Source: Glycomyces algeriensis
GTDB lineage: Bacteria > Actinomycetota > Actinomycetes > Mycobacteriales > Micromonosporaceae
Length of the DNA: 64,000 bases
Assembly: GCF_027622855.1 (NCBI RefSeq)
Contig: NZ_JAPZVR010000002.1
Location: forward strand, 595,787-659,786
Direction of reading: 5' to 3'
Within the stretch, counting starts at the first letter, position 1. Every line of letters begins with the position of its first letter. This document shows positions 54,481 to 63,955 of the stretch, one piece after another. Made by a program: the position numbers and the translations under genes. Under the pieces are notes generated by a model that saw only the letters and a program-made list of their open reading frames with translations, was not told where the DNA came from and did not search any database.

Positions 54481-55451
54481 CGGGTCTCCAGTTCCTGGCG
54501 GCGCATGTTGCGCACCTGGTAGATGACGACGGGGATGACGAGCGCGAACAGCAGCACGGCCATGGTGGCGCCGCGTCCGTCATTGCCGAGCCGGAAGGCC
54601 TGGTCCCACATGTTGTGGGCGAGGACGTCGGTGCCGTGGTGGCCGCCGGTCATCGCGCGCACGATGTCGAAGAGCTTCAGCGTGGCGATGAAGACGGTGA
54701 CGGCGACGACGACGATGGCCGAGCGGATCGACGGGACGGTGACGTTCCAGAAGATCTCCGACGGGCTGGCCCCGTCGATGCGGGCGGCCTCGACGATCTC
54801 GGTCGGCACGCCCTTGAGCGCGGCCGAGAGGACGACCGTCGCGAAGCCGACCTCGATCCACACGAGGACCACCATGAGGAGGAAGTTGTTCCAGGGGGTC
54901 TCGTTGAGCCAGTTCACGGGGTCGCCGCCGAACCAGACGAGGATCTGGTTGAGCAGGCCGATCTGGTCGCCCGAGCGGTCGTACTCGTAGACGAGCTTCC
55001 AGATGATCGAGGCGCCCACGAACGAGATGCCCATCGGGAGGAACACGAGGGCCTTGTAGGCGCGCTCGCCCTTGCGGCCGTCGATGAGGACGGCGTAGAC
55101 GAGGCCGACGACCGTGGACACGAGCGGGACGATGACGATCCACAGGACGGTGTTGATGAGGACTTTCAGGGCGTCCGGGTCGGTGACGGCCCAGGTGTAG
55201 TTGTCGATCCCCACGAACTCCGAACCGTCGCCGGAGAAGAACGACATGGCGATGGTGCGGATGGCGGGGTAGACGAGGCCGACCACGAGGAACAGGACGG
55301 CGGGGGCCAGGAACACGAGCGCGACCGCACGGCTGCGGTCGCGGCGCGAGGCGAGTTCGGCGAGCCCGTAGAGGGCCAGGAGGACCGCTGCGAAGGCGAC
55401 GAGGCCGACGCCCAGGAGGCCGAAGCGGTCGGTGTAATCGGAGATGTCCAC
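54477..55451 (-). CDS. Carbohydrate ABC transporter permease (MalF/AglF type)
   Basis: A 324-residue permease from GTG 55451; the upstream continuation of the frame looks non-native. The body has EAA loop EAARIDGASPSEIFWNVTVP, and N-terminal ALVFLAPAVLFLVVGLVYP is the AglF-like first helix. It is coupled to the second permease and lies 125 bases downstream of the binding-protein gene. Confidence 0.9.
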   Translation of the reverse strand: MDISDYTDRFGLLGVGLVAFAAVLLALYGLAELASRRDRSRAVALVFLAPAVLFLVVGLVYPAIRTIAMSFFSGDGSEFVGIDNYTWAVTDPDALKVLINTVLWIVIVPLVSTVVGLVYAVLIDGRKGERAYKALVFLPMGISFVGASIIWKLVYEYDRSGDQIGLLNQILVWFGGDPVNWLNETPWNNFLLMVVLVWIEVGFATVVLSAALKGVPTEIVEAARIDGASPSEIFWNVTVPSIRSAIVVVAVTVFIATLKLFDIVRAMTGGHHGTDVLAHNMWDQAFRLGNDGRGATMAVLLFALVIPVVIYQVRNMRRQELETR

Positions 55452-55576
55452 GTTGTGCGACTCCAGTTGTCTCTGCCTGATGACGGCTTGCCAGCTGCGC
55501 CCGGGGGGCAATGGGGCCGAGCGGGACCGGTCCGGTCCCGCTCGGCGTGCTCATCTACAGCTGTGCAGGCGGCAGG

Positions 55577-56926
55577 CTACTGCGGCCAGGAGGCTTCGAT
55601 GTCGTCGGCCATCTCCTGCGAGGTCTTGGTGCCGTCGGCCCATTCGACGATGCCGGTCCAGAAGGACGAGGCGCCGACTTCACCGGGCATGAGGTCCGAG
55701 CCGTCGAAGCGGACGGTGACGGCCGGGTCGGTCAGGATCTCGGTGGCGAACACGTTGACCGGGGTCGTGGCGACCGCCGGGTCGACGCCCTGCTGGGCAG
55801 TGCTCCACGGGCCGGTCTGCAGACGCGTGCTGTGGTAGAGCTCCGACGCCAGGAACTGGCGGGTGGCCTCGGTGGCCTCGGAGTCGGAGAACGCGGCCAC
55901 GAACTCGCCGCCGACGAGCATGGTGTTGGCGGCCGGGTCGGTCTCGGGGAACTGGAACGCGAACACGTCGCCGTCCTCGGCGACCTCGGTGCCGTCAGGC
56001 CACATGGCGCCGTAGAAGGAGGCCATGCGGTAGAAGGCGCACTCGCCGTCCAGGATCGGGTGGCCGGCGGTCTGGAACGCGGTGGAGCTGATCGTGTCCG
56101 GGCCGTTGAAGACGTACTCCTCGTTCTGGAGCACCGATCCGGCCTTGTCGATCGCGGCGACGATCTGCGGGTCGTTGAAGGGGATCTCGTGGTTGACCCA
56201 CTGGTCGTACACGTCGGTGCCCTCGCGGAGGACGATGTCCTCGATCCAGTCGGTGCCCGGCCAGCCGGTGGCGCCGCCCGATTCGAAGCCGGCGCACCAC
56301 GGGGTGACCCCGTCGGCGGCGATCGTGTCGGAGAGGGTGATCAGCTCGTCCCACGTGGTGGGGACGGTGTAGCCGTTGTCGGCGAAGAACTGCGGCGAGT
56401 ACCAGATGAACGACTTGGCGTTCGCGGAGTTCGGCGCGGCGTAGAGCTGGCCGTCGATGGTGCCGTAGGCCAGCCAGTCCTCCGACCAGCCCTCGGTGGC
56501 GAGCGTGGTGAGCTCCGGCGAGGCCGGGACCAGGTCGTCCTTGAAGTTGGACATGAGACCGGGCTGCGGGAAGAGCGCGATGTCGGGGGCGGTGCCGCCG
56601 TCGACGCGGACCTTCATGTCGGCCTCGAACTGGCCGGTGCCCTCGTACTCGATGTTGATGCCGGTGCACTCTTCGAAGTAGTACCAGCCGGCCTGCATCT
56701 CGTCGGCCTCCTGGTCCAGGATGGACGCGAAGATGCTGACGGTCTCGTCCTCGAAGTCGCCGTAGGAGTCGTACTGCGCGCAGTCCTCGGCGGCCGCGGG
56801 GATCTCACCGCGGATGTTGAAGCTTTCCTGTTCGTTCCCCTCGTCGGGGGCGCCGCACGCCGTCACGGCGATCGCGGTGGCACTGGCGGCAGCCGCAAGG
56901 CAGGAGATTCTTCGTGTCTTGCTCAT
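55577..56926 (-). CDS. Carbohydrate ABC transporter substrate-binding lipoprotein
   Basis: A 449-residue protein. Signal and lipobox: [17 protein letters not shown]. The mature fold matches the MalE/AglE family: [38 protein letters not shown] and [14 protein letters not shown]. The sequence type is closest to glucoside-binding members; whether alpha- or beta-linked is not fixed by sequence, but the divergent GH1 gene favours beta-glucosides. It is first in a binding-protein/permease/permease operon. Confidence 0.92.
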   Translation of the reverse strand: MSKTRRISCLAAAASATAIAVTACGAPDEGNEQESFNIRGEIPAAAEDCAQYDSYGDFEDETVSIFASILDQEADEMQAGWYYFEECTGINIEYEGTGQFEADMKVRVDGGTAPDIALFPQPGLMSNFKDDLVPASPELTTLATEGWSEDWLAYGTIDGQLYAAPNSANAKSFIWYSPQFFADNGYTVPTTWDELITLSDTIAADGVTPWCAGFESGGATGWPGTDWIEDIVLREGTDVYDQWVNHEIPFNDPQIVAAIDKAGSVLQNEEYVFNGPDTISSTAFQTAGHPILDGECAFYRMASFYGAMWPDGTEVAEDGDVFAFQFPETDPAANTMLVGGEFVAAFSDSEATEATRQFLASELYHSTRLQTGPWSTAQQGVDPAVATTPVNVFATEILTDPAVTVRFDGSDLMPGEVGASSFWTGIVEWADGTKTSQEMADDIEASWPQ

Positions 56927-57245
56927 CGGGGTTTCCCTCTCTTCGCAGGTGTGGTGCCCCCGGCGAGTCCGACTGCCTCCCTGTCCCCACCTGGTAGGAA
57001 CCGCTCTCACTGGTTCCACCCCAGGTCGGGACTGCCTCACCCGCCGTTGGGGCGACGCTGGCAATGGTGCTCTGGGTAACACTGATTGTCAAGTGTGCAT
57101 TGCCGAATCGTTACCGGGACGGATTGGATCGATATCTGTTGCCACCCGGTTCATGGGAGCGATACCAATGACGTATCATTCCGGGGCCCGGCAACCTCCT
57201 GCTGTTACAGAAGTACAGCCGAATAGTTCGCGAAAGGTGCGACCG
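56927..57245. promoter_or_regulatory. Divergent control region of the ABC importer and beta-glucosidase
   Basis: 319 bases between divergent starts. Two sites resemble the CebR-type LacI operator TGGGAGCGCTCCCA: TGGGAGCGATACCA (57154-57167), and AGGAACCGCTCTCA (56996-57009), which has 10 of 14 matching positions. GGAACC...GGTTCC (56997-57017) forms an inverted repeat. No LacI gene is in the window. Confidence 0.5.
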
Positions 57246-58592
57246 ATGACGCAGCTGACCTTCCCCCAGGGCTTCCTGTGGGGGACCGCCACGGCCTCTT
57301 ACCAGATCGAGGGCGCGGCGACCGAGGACGGCCGGGGCCAGTCCATCTGGGACACGTTCTCCGCCACGCCCGGGAAGACCTGGCGCGGCCAGTCCGGCGC
57401 CGTGGCCTGCGACCACTACCACCGCGTCGACGAGGACATCGCCCTGATGGCCTCCCTCGGCGTCGACACCTACCGGTTCTCCATCGCCTGGCCGCGCATC
57501 CAGCCCGACGGCACCGGCCCGGCCAACCCCAAGGGCCTGGACTTCTACGACCGGCTCGTCGACAAGCTCGTGGCCGCCGGCATCAAGCCGATGCCCACGC
57601 TCTACCACTGGGACCTCCCGCAGGGGTTCGAGGACCGCGGCGGCTGGCCCGAGCGCGAGACCGCCGAGCGGTTCGGCGACTACGCCGCCATCGTCGGCGC
57701 CCGCCTCTCCGACCGCGTCCACACCTGGTGGACCCTGAACGAGCCGTGGTGCTCGGCCTTCCTCGGCTACGGCAACGGCCACCACGCGCCGGGCCGCACC
57801 GAGCCCGCCGCCGCACTGGCCGCCGTGCACCACCTCAACCTCGCGCACGGCCTCGCCGTGCAGTCGCTGCGCGCCGCCGGGGCCGAGCAGGTCTCGATCG
57901 TGCTCAACCCGACCCAGTGCCGCGGCGAGGAGGAGGCCGTGCGGGTCGTGGACGGCATCGCGAACCGGGTCTTCTTCGACCCGATCCTGCGCGGCCAGTA
58001 CCCGGCCGACGTCGTCGAGCGCACGCAGCGGCACACCGACTGGTCCTTCGTCCAGGACGGCGACCTCGAGACCATCAACCAGCCGATCGACGTGCTCGGC
58101 ATCAACTACTACAGCCCGACCTGGCTGCGCGCCAACCCGGACGAGCCCGAGAGCGAGGTCGGCCCGGGCACCGTCGGCATCGAGAGCTACACGCCCGAGG
58201 GCCTGGACTTCACCGACATGGGCTGGGCCGTCGACGCCACGGGCCTGACGGACCTGCTGGTGCGCATCCACAAGGACTACGGCGTGCCCACGATGATCAC
58301 CGAGAACGGCGCGGCCTACCCGACCGGACCGGGCGCGGACGGCGAGGTCCACGACGACGAGCGCGTCGCGTACCTGCGCTCGCACATCGCGGCCGTCCAC
58401 GACGCGATCGAGGCCGGCGCCGACGTGCGCGGCTACACCGCCTGGTCGCTCATGGACAACTTCGAGTGGGCCTTCGGCTACGACAAGCGCTTCGGCATCG
58501 TCCACGTCGACTACGCGACCCAGGTGCGCACCCCCAAGGACAGCGCCAAGTTCTACTCCAAGGTCATCGCCGACCACGGCCTGACCAGGTAA
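57246..58592 (+). CDS. GH1 beta-glucosidase
   Basis: A 448-residue cytoplasmic enzyme that hydrolyses beta-glucosides such as cellobiose after import. The acid/base Glu166 is in TLNEPW and the nucleophile Glu353 in ITENGA. N-terminal [14 protein letters not shown] and [13 protein letters not shown] are classical. No signal peptide, fitting an intracellular hydrolase paired with the divergent importer. ATG 57246 has AAAGG upstream. Confidence 0.95.
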   Translation: MTQLTFPQGFLWGTATASYQIEGAATEDGRGQSIWDTFSATPGKTWRGQSGAVACDHYHRVDEDIALMASLGVDTYRFSIAWPRIQPDGTGPANPKGLDFYDRLVDKLVAAGIKPMPTLYHWDLPQGFEDRGGWPERETAERFGDYAAIVGARLSDRVHTWWTLNEPWCSAFLGYGNGHHAPGRTEPAAALAAVHHLNLAHGLAVQSLRAAGAEQVSIVLNPTQCRGEEEAVRVVDGIANRVFFDPILRGQYPADVVERTQRHTDWSFVQDGDLETINQPIDVLGINYYSPTWLRANPDEPESEVGPGTVGIESYTPEGLDFTDMGWAVDATGLTDLLVRIHKDYGVPTMITENGAAYPTGPGADGEVHDDERVAYLRSHIAAVHDAIEAGADVRGYTAWSLMDNFEWAFGYDKRFGIVHVDYATQVRTPKDSAKFYSKVIADHGLTR

Positions 58593-59159
58593 CGCCAGCG
58601 CGGCCCGGAGCGAGCGCACCGCCTGCTCCGGGTCGGCGGCGCGCATCACCGCGCCCATGACCGCGACCCCCGCCGCACCCGCCTCCCTTGCGGCGAGGGC
58701 CCGGTCGGGGCCGGTGACGCCGCCGAGCGCGTACACCGGGACCGGGCTCGCCGCGCACGCCTCCCGCAGCGCGGCGGGCCCGATCGCGGGCCCGTAGCCG
58801 GGTTTGGAGTCGGTCGGCCAGATCGGCGAGTAGGTGCAGTAGTCGAGGCCGGGGTCGACGGGTTCTCCGGCGTGGACGGAGCGGCCGGTGATCGCGGGCC
58901 GGGGCTCGGGCACGGGGAAGTCGCGGGAGAGGTGCGCGGCGGCGACCGGTCCGGCCGGGTCGGCGATGATGAGGAGTCCGCCGGCGGCGTCCATTGTCGG
59001 TTGCAGGGCCGCGGCGAGCGCGGTGCGCTCGTTCCAGCGGAGGTGCTTGTCGCGCAGGACGAGTGCGAAGGGTCCGCCGCGGAGGGCGAGGGCGACCTGC
59101 TCGGTGAGCGGCCGGGGGCAGCCTGGGGTGTCGGAGATGACGAGCAGTCGGTGTTCCAC
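58593..59159 (-). CDS. Thiamine-phosphate synthase/TenI-like protein, no stop at the domain end
   Basis: About 189 residues from GTG 59159, with the TIM-barrel of the TenI/ThiE group: RLLVISDTPGCP, VLRDKHLRWNERTALAAAL, ITGRSVHAGEP, SPIWPTDSKPGYGPAIGP, and VYALGGVTG. Together with the GVAVMGAVM strand these end the barrel near 58600. But the frame has no stop there; it stays open antisense through the beta-glucosidase gene to ~57111. So the true C-terminus is uncertain: an indel, or read-through. The coordinates given stop at the domain end. Stand-alone TenI-like proteins have diverse or unknown roles. Confidence 0.6.
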
Positions 59160-59300
59160 GGCCCGACCCTATCCGGGTGCGGCCGGTGGGGCGGGAGTCC
59201 CTTAACGTCCTACTCGCCAGTGCTTCCTCTTTTAACACTTATGTATCGGTCGATCGTCCGAGCTTGCGTAATTCGCGACACAGGTGCGAAACTTCAGGGG

Positions 59301-60083
59301 ATGAACATCGGCGATCAAATCAACGGGCTGCGCACCGAAGGGGAGCGGATCGCTGTCGCTGGTGGAGAACTCGCGCTGAATGCGAGCGTGCCCACCTGCC
59401 CAGGATGGAACGTCAAGGATCTCTTGACCCACATCGGGACCGTCCATCGATGGGCGGCGGCGATCGTGGGCGAAGCGTTGCCTTACGATCCACGGAAACA
59501 GGAGTTCCAGCGCATCGTGGGGCCCATGCCCCATGACGACCTGCTGGTCGACTGGGTCCGCGAAGGGCTGCTGCGGCTCGCCGCCGTGCTGGAGGCCGCG
59601 CCGAGCGGGCTCCAGTGCTGGCAGATGTTCCCCTCCGAGTCGTCGCGCCGCTTCTGGGTCCGCAGGCAGGCCCACGAGACCACCATCCACCGTGTCGACG
59701 CCGAGCAGGCCCGGGGCGACGAGATCTCACCGATCTGTCCCGAGTTCGCGGCGGACGGCATCGACGAGCTGCTGCTGGGGTTCCACGGCAGGCCCTCGAG
59801 CAGGGTGCGGGCGCTGCGTCCGTCCGTGCTCCACATCCATGCCACCGATCTGCCGCCGGGGCGCGGCGACTGGTACATCCATCCCACCGACACGGGTCCG
59901 CTCGTGACGTTCAGCGAGGTCGAGACCCCGCACTGCGTCATCGAGGGCCCGGTGGAGCTGCTGTACCTGGCGCTGTGGAACCGGCTGCCGTTCGACGATC
60001 TGCTGGTCCGCGGGGACCCGGCACTGCTCCACTTGTGGCGCAATTACTCCGCGGTCCGCTGGGTCGATCCTGTGGACGTTTGA
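59301..60083 (+). CDS. Maleylpyruvate isomerase family mycothiol-dependent protein
   Basis: A 260-residue DinB-like protein of the MDMPI group: CPGWNVKDLLTHIGTVHRW holds the N-terminal metal His, and RQAHETTIHRVDAEQA supplies the second and third His ligands, consistent with a metal site. The C-terminal part (~165-260) matches the MDMPI C domain. Family members use mycothiol, but this one lacks neighbours of the gentisate pathway and could act on another substrate. A longer start at 59241 is possible. Confidence 0.86.
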   Translation: MNIGDQINGLRTEGERIAVAGGELALNASVPTCPGWNVKDLLTHIGTVHRWAAAIVGEALPYDPRKQEFQRIVGPMPHDDLLVDWVREGLLRLAAVLEAAPSGLQCWQMFPSESSRRFWVRRQAHETTIHRVDAEQARGDEISPICPEFAADGIDELLLGFHGRPSSRVRALRPSVLHIHATDLPPGRGDWYIHPTDTGPLVTFSEVETPHCVIEGPVELLYLALWNRLPFDDLLVRGDPALLHLWRNYSAVRWVDPVDV

Positions 60084-60179
60084 AGGTCCTGACTGTGGGC
60101 TACTGGAGCGCTACAGTCCGAAACTGCTGGTAGTCGACTGCTCACGGTCCGATTTGTCGGAGCGGTGCACATTTATGAC

Positions 60180-60227
60180 GCACCGGCTTCACTGCGGTGC
60201 CGGTGCTTGACCGGCGGGCTCCGCCGG
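60180..60227. terminator. Two-hairpin candidate terminator
   Basis: GCACCGGC (60180-60187) pairs with GCCGGTGC (60199-60206), then CCGGCGG pairs with CCGCCGG (60211-60227). There is no T-tract, so this is a weaker candidate. Confidence 0.45.
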
Positions 60228-60303
60228 GACAGGCGTGCGGCAGGCGCGATGGGGGGCGCGCTGCTGCGCGGCGGCGGGGGGCGGGGATCGTAAGCTCACG
60301 GGC

Positions 60304-61593
60304 GTGAACGAGGATTCCGCGAAGCAGCCCATGCACAGTCATGCCGTACCGAACGACGCCGTCCCCCGCGCCGCGCTGTGGATCCTGGTCCCGGCGGCGG
60401 CCGTGACGCTCCTCGGCATGATCCTCCTGTGGCCCTCCGGGGTCGCGGACGCGGAGGCGGTCGACGCGTACGGCACCGAGGTGGACGGCCATGTGCTCGC
60501 GGTGCACGAGACCGAGTGCGACGAGGCGGACGCCGAGCTGAACGAGCAGCTGCAGGCGACCGTGTGCGGCGACGTGGTCGTGCGGCTGCTCACCGGCGTG
60601 GACGCGGAGCAAGAGGCGATCGTCGACATCCCCAGCGGCCCAGGCGCTCCGGTGGTCGAGGTCGGGGACGACGTCATCCTCATCTACACGCCCGACTCGG
60701 TCTCGGGCCAGCAGTACCACATCATCGACCACGACCGCGCCAGCGCGTTGTGGGCGCTCGGGGTCGCGTTCGCGCTCGCGGTGGTCGCGTTCGGACGGTG
60801 GAAGGGCCTGCGGTCCCTGGTGAGCCTGGCGATCACCTTCGCGGTGGTGCTGCTGTTCATGGTGCCGGCGGTGCTCGACGGGTCCTCGCCGATCCTCGTG
60901 GCCGTGGTCGGTTCGGCCGCGATCATGCTCGTGTCGCTCTACCTGGGGCACGGTTGGAACCGGACGACCACGGTGGCCGTGGTCGGGACGCTCGCGTCGC
61001 TCATCGTCACGGTGCTGCTGGCCGAGGCGGCCGTGAACCTCACGAAGCTCAACGGGGTGCTCGACGAGAACACCACGAACCTGGCGCTGCAGTACCCGAT
61101 CGACATGTCAGGCCTGCTCTTGGCGGGCATCCTCATCGGCGCGCTCGGCGTCATCGACGACGTGACGGTCTCGCAGGCCGCCACTGTGGACGAAGTGGCG
61201 AAGGCCAATCCGAAGTGGGGTTCGGCGCGGCTGTTCAAGTCGGGGATGCGGGTCGGGCGCGACCACCTGACCTCGGTCGTGAACACGCTCGTGCTCGCGT
61301 ACGCGGGCGCGTCGCTGCCGCTGCTGGTGCTCATCAGCGCCGCGAACCGGCCGCTGGAGCAGGTGCTCACGAGCCAGATCATCGCCACGGAGATCGTGCG
61401 GTCGGTCGCCGGCACGCTGGGCCTCATCGCGGCCGTGCCGATCACGACCTGGCTCGCCGCCTACCTCGCGCGGCGCAACCCGCAGCCGAAGGATCCCAAG
61501 GCCCCCAAGGAGAAGCCGAAGCCCAGGCCGAAGCCGGAGGCGGCGTCGTGGGACGAGGACGAGTCGCCGTACCCGCCCTCGCACCTTCGTTAG
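60304..61593 (+). CDS. YibE/F family membrane protein
   Basis: A 429-residue protein from GTG 60304; TAAGCT eight bases upstream hints at a leaderless mRNA. It has one N-terminal helix (~24-45), an extracytoplasmic domain (~50-140), then about seven helices with ASLIVTVLLAEAAVNLT, GVIDDVTVSQAATVDE and RSVAGTLGLIAAVPITT as YibE/F core motifs. The end is a Lys/Pro-rich cytosolic tail. The function of the family is unknown; a transport role is suspected. Confidence 0.88.
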   Translation: MNEDSAKQPMHSHAVPNDAVPRAALWILVPAAAVTLLGMILLWPSGVADAEAVDAYGTEVDGHVLAVHETECDEADAELNEQLQATVCGDVVVRLLTGVDAEQEAIVDIPSGPGAPVVEVGDDVILIYTPDSVSGQQYHIIDHDRASALWALGVAFALAVVAFGRWKGLRSLVSLAITFAVVLLFMVPAVLDGSSPILVAVVGSAAIMLVSLYLGHGWNRTTTVAVVGTLASLIVTVLLAEAAVNLTKLNGVLDENTTNLALQYPIDMSGLLLAGILIGALGVIDDVTVSQAATVDEVAKANPKWGSARLFKSGMRVGRDHLTSVVNTLVLAYAGASLPLLVLISAANRPLEQVLTSQIIATEIVRSVAGTLGLIAAVPITTWLAAYLARRNPQPKDPKAPKEKPKPRPKPEAASWDEDESPYPPSHLR

Positions 61594-62510
61594 AACTGCT
61601 CGGCCGCGGTCATGAGCTTCCGCGCGGCCTGGTGCAGCGCCTGGAGCACGGTCATCACCGCCGGGCGGCCCGTCGAGGCCGTCCGGTGGACCACGTAGAC
61701 CTCCCGGCCCGGCAGGTCCTCGGCGACCTTCCGCACGGCCACGTCCTTGCGCTCGGCCGCGGCCATCCACGGCGCCACCGTCACCCCCAGGCCCTTCGCC
61801 ACCAGGGTGAGGATCGTGTCGAGCCCCTCGAACTCCGAGACCGGCGCGCTGATCCCCTCGGCCCGCCAGAGCCGCGCCAGAGCCATGCGCGAGGGCTCGC
61901 CGTCCGGGGAGGCGATCCAGGACTCCCCCGCGAGCTCGTGCGCGGAGAGGACCGCTTTGGCCGCCAAGGGGTGCTTGGTCGGCAGTACCGCCACGAGCGG
62001 GTCGTTCACCAAGTGGTGGAAGGTCAGCGTGCCGGCGGTGGGCGGGCGGCGCTGGCCCGACCAGTCGTCGATGAGGGCCAGGTCGATCTCGCCGGAGCGG
62101 ACGCGCGCCAGCGACTCCGAGACGGTGTGCTGCTGGAGCAGGACCATCTGGAGCTCGGGGTAGCGGCGCAGGCGGCGCACGATCGGGCCGGCGAGGGCGA
62201 CGGCGACGGTGGGGAACGCGGTGACGGTGACCCTGCCGCGCGGTTCGGCGGACTCGGCGGCGAGGTCGGTCTCGGCCGCGTCGATCGCCTCCAGGATGTG
62301 CGCGGTGTGGGCCACCAGGCGGCGCCCCGCGTCGGTCAGCTGGGCCGATCGGGCGGTCCGCTCCAGGAGCGACACGCCGGTCTCCTTCTCCAGGGCGGCC
62401 AGCTGCTGCGAGACGGCGGAGGCGGTCTGGCCGGTCGCCGAGGCAGTGGCGACTATCGATCCCTGGGCCGCGAATTCATAGAGGAGCCGCAGGCGGCGCA
62501 CATCGAGCAT
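61590..62510 (-). CDS. LysR family transcriptional regulator
   Basis: A 306-residue regulator. The N-terminal HTH (residues ~3-62) reads RLRLLYEFAAQGSIVATASATGQTASAVSQQLAALE, then the effector-binding domain (~90-300). It is transcribed divergently from the aminotransferase gene, the usual sign that it controls that gene. Its stop overlaps the YibE/F stop from the other strand by 2 bases. Confidence 0.93.
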   Translation of the reverse strand: MLDVRRLRLLYEFAAQGSIVATASATGQTASAVSQQLAALEKETGVSLLERTARSAQLTDAGRRLVAHTAHILEAIDAAETDLAAESAEPRGRVTVTAFPTVAVALAGPIVRRLRRYPELQMVLLQQHTVSESLARVRSGEIDLALIDDWSGQRRPPTAGTLTFHHLVNDPLVAVLPTKHPLAAKAVLSAHELAGESWIASPDGEPSRMALARLWRAEGISAPVSEFEGLDTILTLVAKGLGVTVAPWMAAAERKDVAVRKVAEDLPGREVYVVHRTASTGRPAVMTVLQALHQAARKLMTAAEQF

Positions 62511-62610
62511 AAGGAAATCTTACCCTCGGCGACAGCTAGAAATACTTGCGATGATGCTCCATGCGGAGGAGATTGGGACCGTCGAAAGACCATCCACCAA
62601 GGAGTCACCT

Positions 62611-63858
62611 GTGACCGTCTCCGCCACCCTCGCCGCAAACGAAGCCGTCGCCGCCCGCCGCGCCGCCGGGCAGGAGGTGCTCGCGCTCGGCTTCGGCGAA
62701 GCGGGCATCCCCGTGCACCCCTTGCTGAGCCAGCGCCTCGCCCAGGCCGCCGGCCGGATCGCGTACGGGCCCGTCGCCGGGACCGACGAGGCCCGCGACG
62801 CCGCCGCCGGGTACTGGACCCGCCGCGGCAACCCCACCGCGGGCGGGCAGGTGCTCCTCGGCCCCGGCTCCAAGCCGCTCTTGTTCGCGCTCCAGCACGC
62901 CATCGGCGGCGACGTCGTCCTCCCCCAGCCCGCCTGGGTCTCCTACGCCGCCCAGTCGCAGCTGCTCGGCCGCGAGCCGATCCGGGTGCCCGTGCCCGAA
63001 GGCGAAGGCGGCGTGCCCGACGCGGCCCTCATGGCGGCGGCCGTGCGCGACGCCCGCGCTGCGGGCCGCGACCCGCGCCTCGTCGTGGTCACCCTCCCGG
63101 ACAACCCGACCGGCCGCCTCGCCTCCGAGGCCTCCGTGCAGGCCCTGTGCGAGGCCGCCCGCGAACTCGACCTCGTGATCGTGGCCGACGAGATCTACCG
63201 CGACCTCGTGTTCAAGCCCGGCGCGTTCCCCTCCCCCAGCGAGTGGGCGCCCGAGCGCACGATCACGACCACCGCGCTCTCCAAGAACTACGCGCTCGGC
63301 GGCTGGCGCATCGGCGCGGCGCGCTTCCCCGGTTCGGAACTGGGGAGCCGGATCCAGGAGACCGTGCGCGGCATCGCGTCCGAGCTCTGGTCCTCCGCGC
63401 CGCTGCCGATGCAGCACGCCGCGGCCTACGCCTGGTCCGACCCGGCCGAACTCGTCGACCGGGTCGCCATGGCCCGGCGCCTGCACGGCGCGGTCGCGAA
63501 CGCCGTCGCCGAGGTCTTCGCGGCCGTCGGCTGCGACGTGCGGGTCCCACAGGGCGGGTTCTACGTGTGGCCCGAGTTCGGGCCGCTGCGCGCGGCACTG
63601 GCCGAGCGGTGGGGCGTGCGCACCAGCGCCGACCTCGCCCGGGTCCTGCTGGACGAGTTCGGGATCGTGGTCATCGCCGGGGACGCGTTCGGGGACGACC
63701 CGGCGGCGCTGACGATCCGCGTCGCCGTCACCGGCCTCTACGGCGAGTCCGACTCGCAGCGCCTCGCGGCGCTCCTGTCGGACGACCCGCTGGAGATGCC
63801 GTGGCTGGCCGAGTCGCTCGACTCCTTGCGGGACAAGCTGAAGGCGCTCGTCGCCTAG
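62611..63858 (+). CDS. Class I/II PLP-dependent aminotransferase
   Basis: A 415-residue fold-type I enzyme. GTG 62611 has AAGGAG six bases upstream; the longer ATG start at 62551 is less likely. The PLP Lys is in TTALSKNYALGGWRIG, the PLP phosphate/ring loop at LGPGSKPLLFALQHA, and LPDNPTGRLAS and DEIYRDLVF are conserved. The specificity is not clear from sequence; an aspartate- or branched-chain-like role is possible. It is likely controlled by the divergent LysR gene. Confidence 0.9.
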   Translation: MTVSATLAANEAVAARRAAGQEVLALGFGEAGIPVHPLLSQRLAQAAGRIAYGPVAGTDEARDAAAGYWTRRGNPTAGGQVLLGPGSKPLLFALQHAIGGDVVLPQPAWVSYAAQSQLLGREPIRVPVPEGEGGVPDAALMAAAVRDARAAGRDPRLVVVTLPDNPTGRLASEASVQALCEAARELDLVIVADEIYRDLVFKPGAFPSPSEWAPERTITTTALSKNYALGGWRIGAARFPGSELGSRIQETVRGIASELWSSAPLPMQHAAAYAWSDPAELVDRVAMARRLHGAVANAVAEVFAAVGCDVRVPQGGFYVWPEFGPLRAALAERWGVRTSADLARVLLDEFGIVVIAGDAFGDDPAALTIRVAVTGLYGESDSQRLAALLSDDPLEMPWLAESLDSLRDKLKALVA

Positions 63859-63910
63859 GGTCTGTCCTGTGCATCAGGGAGCGGCGGTATCCGAGTCCGT
63901 TCGTTCGCTC

Positions 63911-63945
63911 GCAATGCCGATCGACGGCTCGCAAGCTTCGCCGAG
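63911..63945 (-). repeat. Dispersed repeat copy (reverse orientation)
   Basis: The minus strand reads TCTCGGCGAAGCTTGCGAGCC followed by GTCGATCGGCATTG. This is the same core as the copies at 26676 and 51299, downstream of the aminotransferase gene. Confidence 0.7.
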
Positions 63946-63955
63946 ACCGCGGAGG

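Noticed and set aside
58564..59238. A 224-codon minus frame overlapping the TenI-like gene
   Set aside because: Arg/Pro-rich shadow with no domain; the other frame has the TenI barrel motifs.
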